Assembly (NCBI RefSeq): GCF_949628265.1
Contig: NC_088786.1
Span: 41,747,681-41,811,680, forward strand
Length of the DNA: 64,000 nt
From: Cloeon dipterum
Taxonomy: Eukaryota > Arthropoda > Insecta > Ephemeroptera > Baetidae
Reading direction: 5' to 3'
Part shown: in pieces, positions 1-11,945 of the stretch
Layout of the letters: every line of letters starts with the position of its first letter
Numbering within the stretch: the stretch's first letter is position 1
Notes under the pieces: model-generated
Told to the model about the DNA's origin: nothing
The model's input: only the letters and a program-made list of their open reading frames with translations
Database searches by the model: none
Made by a program: the position numbers and the translations under genes

Positions 1-275
1 CCAAAACAAAATGAACGTATAGTTGCGATAAGTGCGCATGCGTCAGAGCTGGTTTGAGCACTTGCAGAGAGACCACCTGTACGAATGACTTCTTTGTCAG
101 ATCCAGCCAGCTCTCACGCATGCGCAGTCCTCAAAAATAGGTTCATATCGTTTTGGCGGGAAAAACGTTCACACGTCGCTCTGCACTTTTTTGACGGAAA
201 AACATCAAATATACCTAATTTGACCCTCAGGAATCGATTGGTGGGCTCAGAAACTTAATCAAAGACGGTTTTAAA
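1..275. repeat. Foldback (MITE-like) element, family R1, copy 1 (left end cut by window)
   Basis: Right part of a palindromic element of about 370 bp found again at 33,493-33,862, 38,995-39,375 and 43,461-43,835. It ends with the shared terminal stretch containing AATCGATTGGTGGGCTCAG followed by a CAAAGACGG-like tip. The internal parts carry TTTTGGCGGGAAAAA and a CGCATGCGCA palindrome. No coding capacity is seen, so it looks like a non-autonomous DNA element. The class is inferred from structure only. Confidence 0.7.
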
Positions 276-2280
276 CTCATTCGCCATGCAATTTTATCTC
301 GTTTGTCAGAAAACTGACATTTTTCACTGTCCTTTCGTCCGCTGTGGTATAACTTTGTACATAACGTGTTGTCGGTTGCGCGGCGCGTACAAGAAATATA
401 AAAGAATGTCTGTACCGCATGTATGTGGGCCCGGGCGCGATGCAGAGAGCGCGATGTGCGCGATGACTGATGGTTTTTCGGGCTGTCTGTCGCTGTCTGC
501 CTGTCTGACGCGCGGCGAGAGATCGAGCAAAAGAAAATGCATTCAAGAAATCGCCGAATCACTGTGCGCGCGAGCGCGAATCGGGGTCACTTCGTCTGCT
601 CTTTTACCGCCTTGTTGCGCAATCCAAATTTGAACTCACGCCCTTTTGGAGCAATGACCGCCAGATAAATTACCAAAATATTTTTATTGTAAGAAAGAGA
701 TATCAGAATTTTGTTCAACGATAAAAGCGATCTATTTCTCGCGGCGGAGGACTGCGGATGTGCTGATTGGTCTACAGTGAGACGTATACCAACCAAACCG
801 TTCGGAATCCTCCGCCACGTGAAATAGATCTTGTTTTGAAAGCCATCAGGGCGCTCAGGAAGGACAGTTCGGGCTCCTCAGGGTGCAACGTGAAGACCCT
901 GATGGCTTTTAAAGAGTAAAATTAATATAGAAATCGTTCAAAGAGATATTAATTATTTTTTAACCAAGGATATGTATTTTTTGCCTCATTTTCTTCAAGC
1001 AAAAATGTAAAATTAGGATCTAAAGGTTGAACAAAACATTTTAGAGTTTCATAATTCTCAATTTCACCGGAATTTAAATAGTCTGAACGAAAAACAACTA
1101 AAACTAACGGTTTTACTCCCACCTTAGCTGCATTTAGTGAATAAATTTATACATTTTTCTGCCAACTGGGTCAATAATTGGCGAATTTGGAAGGCGGATG
1201 AAGATGTGGTTGCGTTCCGCGGGTGCGATCCGAGTACGAGGGCAATTAAAGGAAGGATTATTCGGCGCTAGAGTGCGACTGGCCCCGGAGGTTATTGCCC
1301 CGTTTCGAGTGGCTGGCTGGCTGGCGCCACGCACCTGCCTCCTCACCTTTCTCTCTTCAATTCTCTTTTTCTTTTTTCTCATTGCCTCTTTCTTACTTGC
1401 AACCAATTTCGGCCCGAAAACAGCTCGGCTAATAATTGTCCGCAAAGGGCGCGAGCGGAGCCGGTTTCTAGAACGCAATTTAAAAGCGATAAATCTCCGC
1501 TCTTCTCTCTCTCTCTCGCTCTATAGAAGTTATTTATATTTATTCTAGGTCTCGTCCGTCGGAATGAGCCGCGCCAACCGAAAAAAACGAGTTTCGCTTT
1601 AATACAAAGTTGCCTTTTGTCCACGCATACCTCGCGTTTTTATCTCCGAAAAGCGACGCTCGAATCTTGCAGCGCGGAGCCTAGTTTTCTTTCTCTCTCT
1701 GCGACGCACAATCCCATCCAGCAGCCGCCTTTATTTATTAGAATATATTGCGCCATATCTGATTGCTAAATACATTCATTCAGCGTTCTGCTGGGCTGCC
1801 ATGCCCGAATCTACGCACAATTTAAAGATCGTCCAGGCCTTTTCGGCCAATTTCTCGAGACGCTCAGACTGCCTCTTCCAAGCTTTTAGTTTTTTCTGGT
1901 ATTATAAAACTTTTGTATAGCTTCTCCTGATGCGAACCAAGTCCCAATTCAATGGAGATTGAACGAAAATGCCCAAAATTTTAAATTTTAATGAATAAAT
2001 ACAGTTTTTGCTCATATTTTATTGAAAAAAATTGACATTTTTGGAATCTACTCAGTGAGACGAATCGAATGATTTCAATTTTTTAACAGTTAGGCAAGTT
2101 TAAACCAACGTTTCAAACAGCTTTTCCGAAAAAAAAATGGTATTTTTTGGCAATATTTGCAAAAACTGGTCATTTTATCAGCTTTCCGAATTAAAAAAAA
2201 AAACATATTTTTGATCGAGCAGCTCAGCGGCTGATCTCGCGTTTTTTCAATTTTCCTCACAACCGAAGAGAATTCCTCAG
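276..2280. other. Non-coding stretch, no gene recognised
   Basis: Only short overlapping frames with no domain or splice logic. It contains a small hairpin at 838-909 (arms AAAGCCATCAGGG and its complement) and a pyrimidine run near 1,505-1,530. It could hold regulatory sequence or 5' exons of the follistatin-like gene at 6,707, but nothing in it shows this. Confidence 0.5.
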
Positions 2281-2284
2281 GGTG

Positions 2285-2885
2285 CACGACCTGAGGAAGG
2301 TCAGTGGCGGTCAAGGGTAAAAAATTGTCGAGTATCGTCAATTGTGCTCGAATTTACTGAAAAAGCATTAAAATCAGGCCTGGGAGAGCACCTCAGGTCG
2401 CGGGGTACCCTGAAAAAGGTCGTTAGGGGACTGCAGATTGAAGCCCCGTCCAAGACCTGTCCGATGAGAGGTCGTGGTTGACGATCGGATAAACGGCCGA
2501 ATTTTAACAAAAATAAAACCATTTTTGCCCGTGAAAAGCCGAAAAATCCGAAAAAATTTAATTTTAATTTTTCTATTGGCGTGAAAAATCTGAAAATTGG
2601 TTTGCAGACTAGAAATAGTCCGGTGCAAGCGGTGGAGTTCGTAAAACCTATTAAATTTGCTGGGTTTAGAAAAAATGACAAATTTTCGATATTCTTACGG
2701 AGAAAATTGCAAAAATGACGTTTTTGTAACTTTAAAATGCTACTTCTCCTAGGATTTTGTTCGGATCGGCCTGTACTTGGTCTTAAAATGATGCCAGATA
2801 AATTTCGCGTTGGTTTATGGTATAATTTGTCGAATTTTTTCCCTGGATTGGAGATATAGATGGTGGATATCGGAAAATGTCGAAA
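2285..2885. repeat. Dispersed repeat family R3, copy 1
   Basis: About 600 bp clearly similar in order and sequence to 9,140-9,790, which lies inside an intron of the amidating-lyase gene. Shared landmarks include CTCAGGGTGCACGACCTGAGG near the left end, GGTACCCTGAAAAAGGTC, GAGGTCGTGGTTGA and GGATTTTG(T/A)TCGGATCGGC. Neither copy has an open frame beyond about 126 codons, so it is a non-coding mobile element or fragment. Confidence 0.7.
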
Positions 2886-3339
2886 ATATTTACAAATTCC
2901 ACTTTATAAAATGAACGGCTCGATCAAAAATGATGAAAATTTCACAAAATGTTCTTCATTAAATGCTTAATTCCGATTAATAGGCAGCATATCCAGGAAA
3001 AATCCTTTCCAGTTTGAGGAATTTTTAGAAAACCATTTTATTTGCAAATTGTATCATCTCTCCGAATTAAAAAAGATTTTTCATCTAGCAGCTCAACTCA
3101 TTTTTTTTATTTTTTCCTTACCTAAATTTTCGTTAGCTATTATTTAATCTAATTTTAAACTCTGTATGATGGCAATAATAATTTTTTCTGATCAATGGGA
3201 CAAGAATTTCTTCTTATTTCCATTTTTTTCTCTAAAAATAGCTTTTGAAAGCAATGTGTTGACGCACTTGGTGCTTTATGAAATATGAGCTTTTGTGTTA
3301 ATTATTCTTAGTAAAAAGTGCGCAGAGAAAGCTGCTAAC

Positions 3340-4110
3340 TTGAGCTTTATTTTCGTTCCGAGCACAAATTTGGACAGATCGCGATGATCGAGTTAGGAGA
3401 ATCGAAACCAGTTACAAAAACAAGGCCACGCAAATTGAGACGAAACAAAAAACAGCGTGCGCATTCGTCGCCGAGATGAATTTGGCGCCGGAATTCTAAC
3501 GTCAAAATAGTTGGAGTGATTGGAGCAGTCGCTCTGCTCCGCTCTGGGAAAATGATTAAATTAATTTGCGCGCCGGAGATGGAGATGGAGAGAAAAAAGG
3601 CGGGCTTTTGGCCGGCTTTGAAGTGCGGACAATGTAGTCGCGGTGGCGGACTGGACTGCGGCGGTGTGTCACCGGCAACGAGCAAGCAGCGCGCTTAGTG
3701 CCGATTAGCGAGTGGCCGAAACCACTTTTTCTTGCCAAATAACTCGCCGCCGCTGCGAAAATTCCTGCTAGGCGCGGGAACCTGTTTTCTTTTGCTCCTT
3801 TCCTTTGCTCTGTCGGTCGGTCGGTCGGCGCGCGCGCGCGCGCTCGTCTAACCCGCAAAATCCTTGGCCGCCGTTGCCGTTGTTGCCGCCGCCGCCGCCG
3901 TCGACGAGGACGAGGAGGAGGAGGAGAGTAGTGGGTGCAGCGTCCCCAAAGCCAAACAATAAACAAAAACAAGAGGAAAATCGCAGGCTTTGTTTGTGTC
4001 CCGCTCTCGCTAATTGAATTTATGGCGTCGGCCCGTGCGTCCGATCCGTCCTCTCGTAAGTCGCGCAGAGAAGATCGAGCGAGATAACCACCAACCAACC
4101 ACCATTAACG
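3340..4110. promoter_or_regulatory. CpG- and GC-rich island with simple-sequence tracts
   Basis: A GC-rich block in AT-rich surroundings, with a (CG)n run near 3,828-3,842, GCC repeats near 3,885-3,902 and GAGGAC repeats after them. The arginine- or proline-rich frames here come from these repeats and show no protein domain. Such an island could be a promoter or 5' untranslated exon, possibly of the follistatin-like gene downstream on the plus strand. That link is inference. Confidence 0.3.
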
Positions 4111-4579
4111 ACAGGTTCAAGGCAGTTATTTGCGCACAAATTCGCGTGCACACGCGCTCAACCAAATAGTCCCCTGGTTTAAAAATTCGAATTCGGTTCT
4201 TTGGAATTTATCAGCATTTTGTTTTGAGATTTTTTAAATATTCCCGCAGAGTTTATCGAGCCAGACTGTTTGTCCGTCTGCACAAAAACAAAAGAAAAGT
4301 GTTTCATTATCTTCAGATTAAATATTTCAATGTCAAGGGCACGAAGTTAATCTTTGTTTACTTCTTAACGCCTTTCCAGAATTTAAATAAGTTTGTAACT
4401 GTCACTCATTTGAATGTATTTTTTTATAATTTTAACTGAAAAAATGTAAATTGTTTAAATTTTCTTCTATTAAATGTTTGAAAAACACGCCCCACAATTA
4501 ACCTTTATATTTTAAAAAAATACTCGTTAAATTAGGATATTTGAATTTTTTAAGAAGAAAACGAAATACACGTCACCTT

Positions 4580-5260
4580 TGAGGGGGCGTAACTCGCGGG
4601 AATTTAAGAAGGGGCGTGGTTCCATAATGAATATATTTGTTATTATTTCATTACTAACAGCTGATTAGCCTGGTAATTTGCGAATCGACCGTTAGATGGC
4701 ACAGCAGGCCAATGGAAATGAAACATAATACGCGGAAATGAAATTATAAGGCCGGCACACCCCTTTTTCGACGCTTCCGATTGATCGCTGAACCTGTCTC
4801 CTGCGATTGGCCTCCATTATTTCGACGCCATATTCACTTTTGACCAGTGGGAAAACCAACACAGATCGCAACCTGGTCCCCGGTGGGAATTACGACTGCG
4901 CAGAAGGTTTTAATTTGGGTCACGCATGCGCAGTGATGAGTTTCGGCCTCTCAGTGACATAGACAAGCGATCTGAATATTCTGCGCATGCTTAAGATGCG
5001 CACAAGCTTACTGCGCAGCTTCAAAATGGGCGAATTTTTCAAGCTGACTGATTTAATGAAGAATTAAGTTAAGTCTCCTGATTGGCGCGCATTATTTCGA
5101 CGCCAAATTGACTTCTGACCGGCGGGAAACATCACAGATCGCAATTCCGGCTTCCAGTGGTTCTCAAAGAACCTGAAAAGGGGGCGTGTCACTTGCAAAA
5201 ATCCGCGGGAAATGGAATTTAGCTTCATTAATAATGAAACATTCACTCTCTTCAGTCAGA
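4580..5260. repeat. Dispersed repeat family R2, copy 1
   Basis: About 600-700 bp similar to 23,620-24,180 and 30,085-30,660. Shared blocks in the same order are CAGCTGATTAGCCTGGTAAT, CGACCGTTAGATGGC, TTTTTCGACGCTTC, GGCGGGAAA-CAACACAGATCGCAA, CACGCATGCGCAGTGA and CTGCGCATGCTTAAGATGCG. No long frame is present. It is probably a non-autonomous transposon; the family is not identified. Confidence 0.7.
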
Positions 5261-6706
5261 ATTAGTGCAATTTGATATCATTCTGACTTAAAATCACCTA
5301 AAATTTAAACCAAAATTAATTTGAACTCTTACTTCTGAGAAATCGGTGAAGTATAAAATGAAAATTAAATTTAAATTAATTGTAAAACTGTCTGATAAAT
5401 CGTAAAATATTTATTTTTCGTATGTGAAAACACAAATTTCACTCTCAAATCAATCTGTAGCATTGTTAGATGTTACGTAACCATTTTCCAGCTTAATTAA
5501 ATTAGAGAAGCCGTCCAGATTTGCAGTAAAAAGCCGCGAGCGGTTCTTTGAACGTTTTGCGAGGCCTGCGAATCGGAGATTTATGTGCAAATTCGTTAAA
5601 AATGGACATTGGCGGGGCGGTGAGTCATTAGGCGGATGCGTGGAGGCAACATTTTAATTCGCCGCGTGGCTCGTTGTTTCGTATTTTACGAGTGTGGCAT
5701 TGTCGTAAAATTTGGCCGAAGCCGACAATCAAGGCCCGGCGTTGGCATAATTTTCCAAACAAAACCCGCTTTTCGTGAACAAAAATGAGCGCGCGGCCGT
5801 AAAACCAGGAATTCGCGAACGCCGCGCGCCGCGTTTTATGTGCACGCTCATTATTTTTTTTTATTTTATTTTTCCATAATTCTAGCCTGCGTGGCGAATC
5901 GATTGGCCCGCAGCCGCTCCGATACATCACGGCCGAATTTCGTTCGCAGGAATTCTGCTCGTGACTGCGCAAATTTGCCTCTCGGCGCAATTCAAACGCG
6001 AACACACTCCGCGTGTTCAAAGAATTAGCCAACCGGCTCGGCACGCCGAACAATAATTCCTTTTTCGTCTCGTTAGCAAAATCTGAGAACGCTGGGAAAA
6101 ATTCCTGAACGAGTAGAAAGTCACAATTAAATTATGATTAATTCAATTTCGTAGAGATTTCTCTTTGTTGTCCAAAAGGAGTCGGTTTTCACGGAAACAC
6201 GTGCGAAATTTTTGTGACGTAATCAAGAAAAATATTGTACAAATTAAAAAAGCCGATTTTAGTTATTTTAAATAAAAAGTCACGTTTCGGTGGGCTGCGA
6301 AAATGAGCCGAAACGACGTAGAATATTGCGAGGACGATCAATTCCATTTTTGGATGGGCTCGCTGCGATAATTATAGGGCCGTAGATTTTTTTTCTGAAT
6401 AAAACTCGTTTTGGACATTAGGAATATATCCTCCGCAGGGCCTCACAGCGGGTTTCCGTGGGTCTGCTGGGGCCCCATAATACGTCTAGAATGAATTAAG
6501 CTAAAAAAATTGTATTTTCGGGGAAAGAAATTGAGAAAAATATTTTGATCTAGTTTTAAGATGCACAACCTCAATTAATTAGCGATTCGTGTAGTTTTTA
6601 TCTGTCTGGCAAGCTTTTTTACGGCCTTTTAAAGCCAATAAATGGATGCAAATGAAGAGTCGTAACTGTAAAACTCAGTAAAATGAAATTTAAAATTTAT
6701 TTCCAG
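5261..6706. other. Non-coding stretch upstream of the follistatin-like exons
   Basis: AT-rich sequence with a GC-richer patch at 5,630-6,040. The overlapping frames there run on both strands and show no domain. The upstream exons of the follistatin-like gene, which must encode its signal peptide and first domains, are not visible here. They lie further upstream or outside the window. Confidence 0.45.
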
Positions 6707-7358
6707 CCGGGGCAAGCTGCAGAAACGTCAAGTGCCGCGAGCGTCAGCGTTGCCTGCTGGAGCCAGAGACGGGACACCCGCGCTGCGTGTCGTGCAGCCT
6801 GCGGTGCCGCGGCGAGAAGGACGACGCCTACGGATTCGGCGGGCCCATCTGCGGCACCAACAACATCTCCTACCGCACCTGGTGTCATCTGCTGCAGGAC
6901 GCGTGCTCCACCGGCTTCGTCATCGAGACCAAGCACATCGGAAACTGCACCGACGCCTCGCAACTCCACGGTAAGTTAGTCAAATAGGTTAAAAAAGGGC
7001 TAGTTTAAAAGGAGAGGTCTTCCCGAGCATTTTGATATCCGACTCGATGGGGTTTGCTTGGAGTGAAGATTAAGGGTAGTTTTATAAGGGTTGATTTTTA
7101 GGGGTTGTCAATGTTTTTTAATTCCCAAACGTTAAAAATATCCAGTCAAGGGCATAAATATTAATTCAAACTCGTGAATAATTCACCCCTGTAACATTCA
7201 CCCCCAGGCAACCCCTATTTAGACATGATCTGAACCCCATCATGTCGCATATCGTTACACTCGTGACACGCAGCCCTAACCGAATCCACTGTGTGATTTC
7301 AGGCAGGAACTCGTCCATGTCGAACTCGCTGTTCAGCGAGATATTTGCGCCTTCGTAG
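6707..7358 (+). CDS. Fs: Follistatin-like protein, C-terminal two exons (partial)
   Basis: Two coding exons, 6707-6970 and 7303-7358, joined in phase across a GTAAGT...TTTCAG intron and ending in TAG at 7356-7358. The first exon encodes a follistatin-type cysteine-rich segment (SCRNVKCRERQRCLL) followed by a Kazal-like module (ICGTNNISYRTWC, then a spaced NC). The second adds a short Ser-rich tail ending FAPS. In animals, follistatins are secreted and bind activin/BMP-type ligands through such modules; binding here is inferred. The tail after the last Kazal module is only about 24 residues. The upstream exons were not found, so only the C-terminus is described. Other FOLN-Kazal proteins of the SPARC or agrin type are possible, but the Kazal spacing fits follistatin best. 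Confidence 0.65.
7008..7270. repeat. Dispersed repeat family R7, copy 1 (in follistatin-like intron)
   Basis: Shares its start (GAGCATTTTGATAT-CGACTCGAT) and its end (CATGTCGCATATC-TTACTCGT-like) with 10,650-10,925 in the amidating-lyase gene. The middles are looser. It sits in the 332-bp intron between the last two follistatin-like exons and takes up most of it. It is probably a short non-autonomous element. Confidence 0.5.
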
Positions 7359-8608
7359 CTGGGAGGAAGTTTGACTCTTCCCGCCTTTACTCGCACGTAC
7401 AGGAAAGAAGTACCTTACCGGAAGCAGAGTATATATATTTTTATCGTTTCGACGAATTAATTTTTGACACGTAAGGCTGACGCGTTCACGGTTTTAATCG
7501 TAGAAAGTTAGGACTTTTAACTGCTACTCATTAGTCTCCTTCAAACCAAACGGGCGGAAATTGACGAGATCTGCGTTTGCTCTTAATTGTAATCGACGAG
7601 TAATGTTCAAATTAACCAAGTTAAGCTGCGATGATTGATTTTATAGATTTTTGTTTACGGGTCCAGAAAGTGTGAATACTATATTATATTATACAAACTT
7701 AAACTGATTTTAAAATATGCTGATTGCAATGCAATGTGTGCCTGCCGCTCGGAGGATGCAAGTTTTTACGTAGTTAGGCTCACACACACACACACACACA
7801 CTTCTTCTCCTTTAATTGTTTCAAATAACCTCATCTCCGCTCTGTGCCATAAAATAAATAAAAATGAAAAAACACTCTTCTGCGCTTCAGACGGAAAATT
7901 GTTGCAAACACAAAGTGCGTACGTAATAAATACATATTGTGATAGCTTCCGAGAAAATGATAGCGAGAGGAGCATTCTCGAGAGCATTTACAAATCTTGT
8001 TTTGAATCAAACGAGCCGCTGCCGCTGCCGCCGCCGCTGCTGCTGGGTGCGAAAGCAACAAACACACACACGATAAATAAAAACAAACACAGTCTGTTGA
8101 TATAATATATTATCCTAGTTTTACGAACGTGTACCTACAGTATATGTATTATTTATTGAAATACTCACCACGAATATTAAAATGTGTAAATAGCGCGCGC
8201 GAGACCGAATCGGAGAGCCAGAGAGAATGAGAATAAAATCAGAATACAAAACGATGCAGCCTTTCATTTATTCGATCTTTTCCCGCCGACGCCGGACAAA
8301 AACGAGTTTGCGCTTCAAACAAATAGACATTCACTTTATTTGTGCTCTACACCTTTTCCTACCGACGAGACAAACGATCGCGCGAGAGTTTCTTTTTCTT
8401 AGGAACGAATCGGGTTTAAAAGCCTGGCGGCGAAGAATATAGCCTCCTCGTTTCTTTCTTTTTTTTTCATATACTTCTCTTGACATTGGCTAAGTCTGCG
8501 TTTGATATATAATTTTTTAATATATATGTCGTGGTTTGGGATGTAAAGGGGCCAGCAGTCTGTTCTGAATTGATGCGGAAGCAGTGAGAGTGCGCGTGTG
8601 CGTCGTCC
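7359..8608. other. Convergent 3' flanks of the follistatin-like and amidating-lyase genes
   Basis: The two genes end facing each other across about 1.25 kb. The stretch contains a (CA)n tract at 7,781-7,800, a plus-strand AATAAA cluster near 7,851-7,864 usable by the follistatin-like gene, a GCCGCT tract near 8,017-8,042, and minus-strand AATAAA signals read as TTTATT at 8,267-8,272 and 8,335-8,340 usable by the lyase gene. No convincing coding frame is present. Confidence 0.5.
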
Positions 8609-11301
8609 TCAGACCAACACGAACTTGTGTATCCTGTTCGGCCCGATTTCCGTCACGTAGATTTCGCCCGCCTCCTGCGACACAGCCACAGCGTGCGGAG
8701 ACTTGAAGCCCTAAAATTACAAAATATTCGGAATTAAATTTATTTCCATTACAAAATTACAAATCGTGGGGCGTTTTAATGGCGGAGGTAGGAGGTTATG
8801 CAACCGGCAGGGCCGGCGTGAGACACCGGTTGCCTGTTTTCCGATTGGCAGGCGTTCTGGATTCTGGATCGGATACTTGCCTTTTGCGGCGCCCACTCGT
8901 CGAGCACGCGGCCGGCCACTGGGTCGATGGTGAGGCCCAGGTTGGCCGTCGCGTCCGTCTGGCCGGCCACGACGAACAGCAGGCCGCCGTAGCTGGCCAC
9001 GCCGAACGTCCGGCCCATGTCCGCGTGCCGGAATTCGCCCAGAATCTGACCACCGTCCTCCTGCCGACTCAAGCCAGCCTGAAATTCGAAATTGCGGCGA
9101 TTAAATCAAGAAGAAATTAGGAAATTTTGAGCACAACAAAAAATTCCTCAGGTGGTGCAACCTGAGGAAGGTCGGTGGCAAGCAAGGATTAAAATTCACC
9201 GCCGAGTATCGTCAGAAGGGATAGAAATTACTCAAAAAGCATAAAAAAATCAACCTGGGAGCGGATCTCAGGTCGGGGTACCCTGAAAAAGGTCAGTAGG
9301 GTAACTCAGGTCAAAGCCCCGTTCGAGACCTTTCCGATGAGGGGTCGTGGTTGATGATCGGACGAGCGGCTGAATTTTAAGAAAAATAAAACCATTGTGT
9401 TCCAAGAAGCCAAAAAACGGTTAAAAATTAATTTTAATTTTTCTATGGGCACGAAATATCTGAAAATCGGTTTACAAACCGAATATAGTCGGGTGCGAGC
9501 GATGGAGTCAGTAAAATCCATTAAATTTGCTGGGTTTAGGAAAAATCACGAATTTTATATATAAATGGAAAAATCTGAAAAACCACGTTTTTCCAACTTT
9601 AAAATCTATCTCCTCTTAGGATTTTGATCGGATCGGCTTGTACTTGGTCTTCAAATAATCCCAGATAAATTTTGCGTTGGTTTGTCGTGGAGTTTGTCAA
9701 ATTTTTGGCTGGTGGAAGTTGGAAAATGTCGAAAAAACGATGAATTCCACTTTATAAAATCATCGGCTCGGTCAAAATTAATAAAAAATTTCCCAAAATT
9801 TTATTTATTTGAGGTGGCTCAGCGGCATGTCCAGGGAAATCCGTAGTTTTGAAAATTCGACTTTTAAATACCTTGAGGCAGACGAGTCGGCTAGTCTCTC
9901 GGTCGGCGACGCAGACGGCGTCTCGGTCTTCGAGCAGGGCGACTCCGTGCGGCAGGGTGAGCCTGAGCTCTGCCAGGTCGGCGCCCATCTCGCCGACAAA
10001 GCCTCCGTCCGAGGTGAAGCGCATGAGGCGGCCGTTGCAGTAGCCGTCAGCCACGAACACGTCGCCGGTTGACGCCACCGCCACGGCCGTCGGCTGACAG
10101 AAGTGGCCGTCGTCCGAGCCGGGCTCGAAAGCCACGCCCAGAACTACGCTTGGCTCCTCGTATTCTCCACTTTCGTACTATAATTACAAATTAATTAAAT
10201 TTAAAAGTCAATTATAAAAAAAAACTCTGACCTTGAAGACTTGGTGAAGGGCAACGTCAGTGAGCCAAGTGTCGCCGGTGTGCGTGCAGACGGTGATTCC
10301 GTGCGGCATGAAAAAGGTGTTGCGTCCCCAGCTGCGTTGGATGAGGCCGGTGCCGGAGTCGAGCACGAGCACCGTGTCCACCGGGATGGCGCCCTCGGAG
10401 CGCTCTTGGAAGATGAACGAGTCGTTGAAGGAGCGCGACAGCCACTTGGTCGGCCCGCGGTGGAAAACTACTGGCCGGCCTTGCTCGTCCACCGACACGC
10501 CTGAGATCTGGCCAAGACGCGGAAGCGAGCGGCCCCAGCCCTCCACCTCCACTGCCTGCACCTGGCTTGAGCCTTCACTCTGCCAACACGAAGATATATT
10601 TAATATTTTTTTTTGTCAAAGTGAATTGATTAAAAAATGTTAATCATTTCTGAAAGAGGAAGTCTTTCTGAGCATTTTGATATATGACTCGATAGGGTTC
10701 AAATCAACTTGGCTTTGGGGGTTGTTTGGGGGTGAAAATGTCAGAACTAAATATTAGATGTGAAACATCGCATTTTTTAATTTTTGAAAGTAATGATTTT
10801 AAGTTTGCAAAGATTCGTGCGCATGATGGCTCAGTTGGCCATCCCTTTAAAACCCACCCCCGCACTACCCTTAACAGTGTCTGGTTCGAACTACGTCATG
10901 TCGCATATCTTTTTACTCGTATTGAGCAGCTCATTAACAATTTTAAGCCAAAATCACGGAAAAACGAGTTCACAGAGAGAAATGATTGATTTTTTGGAGT
11001 TTTAATGGAATCTAAAAATGATTTTGGGTTCCATTTACCTAACTTAAATTAATTGAAAACCCTAAATATCAGATAAAACACCGTGCAGCAATAGTGAAAG
11101 TGATTTGAAACGCAATTCCTCTCAAAAAAAAATCAGAGGGTAGTTTTTTCGGCTCACCCTGGTTCTGGCAGCGTTGTCGAGCACATCGTTGATCAGTTGC
11201 TGCACTTCAGGGGCGATCCTGGGCGTCAGGTCGGGATAGGAGAGGGTCCTGCCGAAGGCGCCGCACCCCAGAAGGGCCACCAGCAGCACCACGGACGCCA
11301 T
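8609..11301 (-). CDS. PAL: Peptidyl-alpha-hydroxyglycine alpha-amidating lyase (PAL), secretory-pathway neuropeptide amidation enzyme
   Basis: Five exons, all phase 0: 11158-11301, 10232-10579, 9872-10177, 8881-9078, 8609-8710, giving 365 residues and a TGA stop. The start ATG at 11301 opens a signal peptide (MASVVLLVALLGCGAFG). The body is an NHL-type beta-propeller. Residues expected in the lyase family are visible: the catalytic Arg in VFHRG, histidines in MPHG, LPHG and SPHA, and the Tyr in DGYCNG. PAL cleaves the hydroxyglycine intermediate to give the alpha-amidated peptide and glyoxylate in secretory granules. The protein has the lyase only, without the monooxygenase half, as in insects where the two enzymes are separate genes. 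Exon 4 ends AAG|GCAAGT, a GC-AG donor. Intron 3 holds a repeat related to 2,285-2,885. Identification is strong; which insect PAL paralogue it is stays open. Confidence 0.9.
9140..9790. repeat. Dispersed repeat family R3, copy 2 (in PAL intron)
   Basis: Same sequence order as 2,285-2,885, here lying in the intron between PAL exons 9872-10177 and 8881-9078. The two copies are diverged but alignable by eye throughout. The insertion makes up most of this 793-bp intron. Confidence 0.7.
10650..10925. repeat. Dispersed repeat family R7, copy 2 (in PAL intron 1)
   Basis: Related to 7,008-7,270 by matching ends (GAGCATTTTGATAT near the left, CATGTCGCATATC near the right). It lies in the intron between the signal-peptide exon and the second exon of PAL. 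Confidence 0.5.
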
Positions 11302-11945
11302 TAAATTTGTCGCTCTGCTCTTCTTTTGCTCTGCTCTCGCAACCCATTGACGTCATGCGGCGCCGATCGATATGCCCGCGCGCGCGTTCCCAACCCCGTT
11401 AACCTCCATTCACCGCCACCCGCATGAATGGTGCGCAATTTACGACAAAGTTATTCCTTTCAAGATATTTTTCTCGCGAAATTTTTATTTCTTTTGTATA
11501 ATTTAATATTAAGAATTTAACTAATAGGTTGTTTTAACTGTCTTTGAACTAGAAAAAATCAGAAATATTATTTTAATTGAAAATTTCATTTTTTTTTCTT
11601 TTAAATGTCGATAAATTAAAAATTCGGGTCACATTTTATAGGTTTTTTATTTAATCATTTGGCACAAAAATCAATATGACTTCATACAATACACGTGTTT
11701 TCACGTCAACCTTTAACAATTAATAAATAAATATTACAAATGAGATCGGAGCCAGCTCCTGGCTTTTATTTTTCTGCGGACAGTACAAAGATAAATATTA
11801 CACAACATTTACGAACAATTAAACACAAATAAATATTTCTGTCCATTGGGAAAGTCTCTAAAAAATCATGGCCTTTTTTTTGGAGAACGACGACGACGTG
11901 TCTATTGCTGAGATATTTTTGCATGGCGAAAATGTGCGATGTTTT
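11302..11945. promoter_or_regulatory. PAL promoter region and 3' flank of the six-cysteine peptide gene
   Basis: Between the PAL start codon and the stop codon of the next minus-strand gene. The first about 130 bases next to PAL are GC-rich and include a CRE-like TGACGTCA at about 11,349-11,356 (read ATTGACGTCATGC), a plausible CREB/CRE-type site for a neuroendocrine gene. The rest is AT-rich, with TTTATT polyadenylation-type signals (minus strand) for the peptide gene near 11,764. Assignments are inferred from position. Confidence 0.35.

Noticed and set aside
3556-4098. 180-codon minus-strand frame rich in Arg
   Set aside because: Comes from GCC, CG and GAG simple repeats; no motif, no splice continuity.
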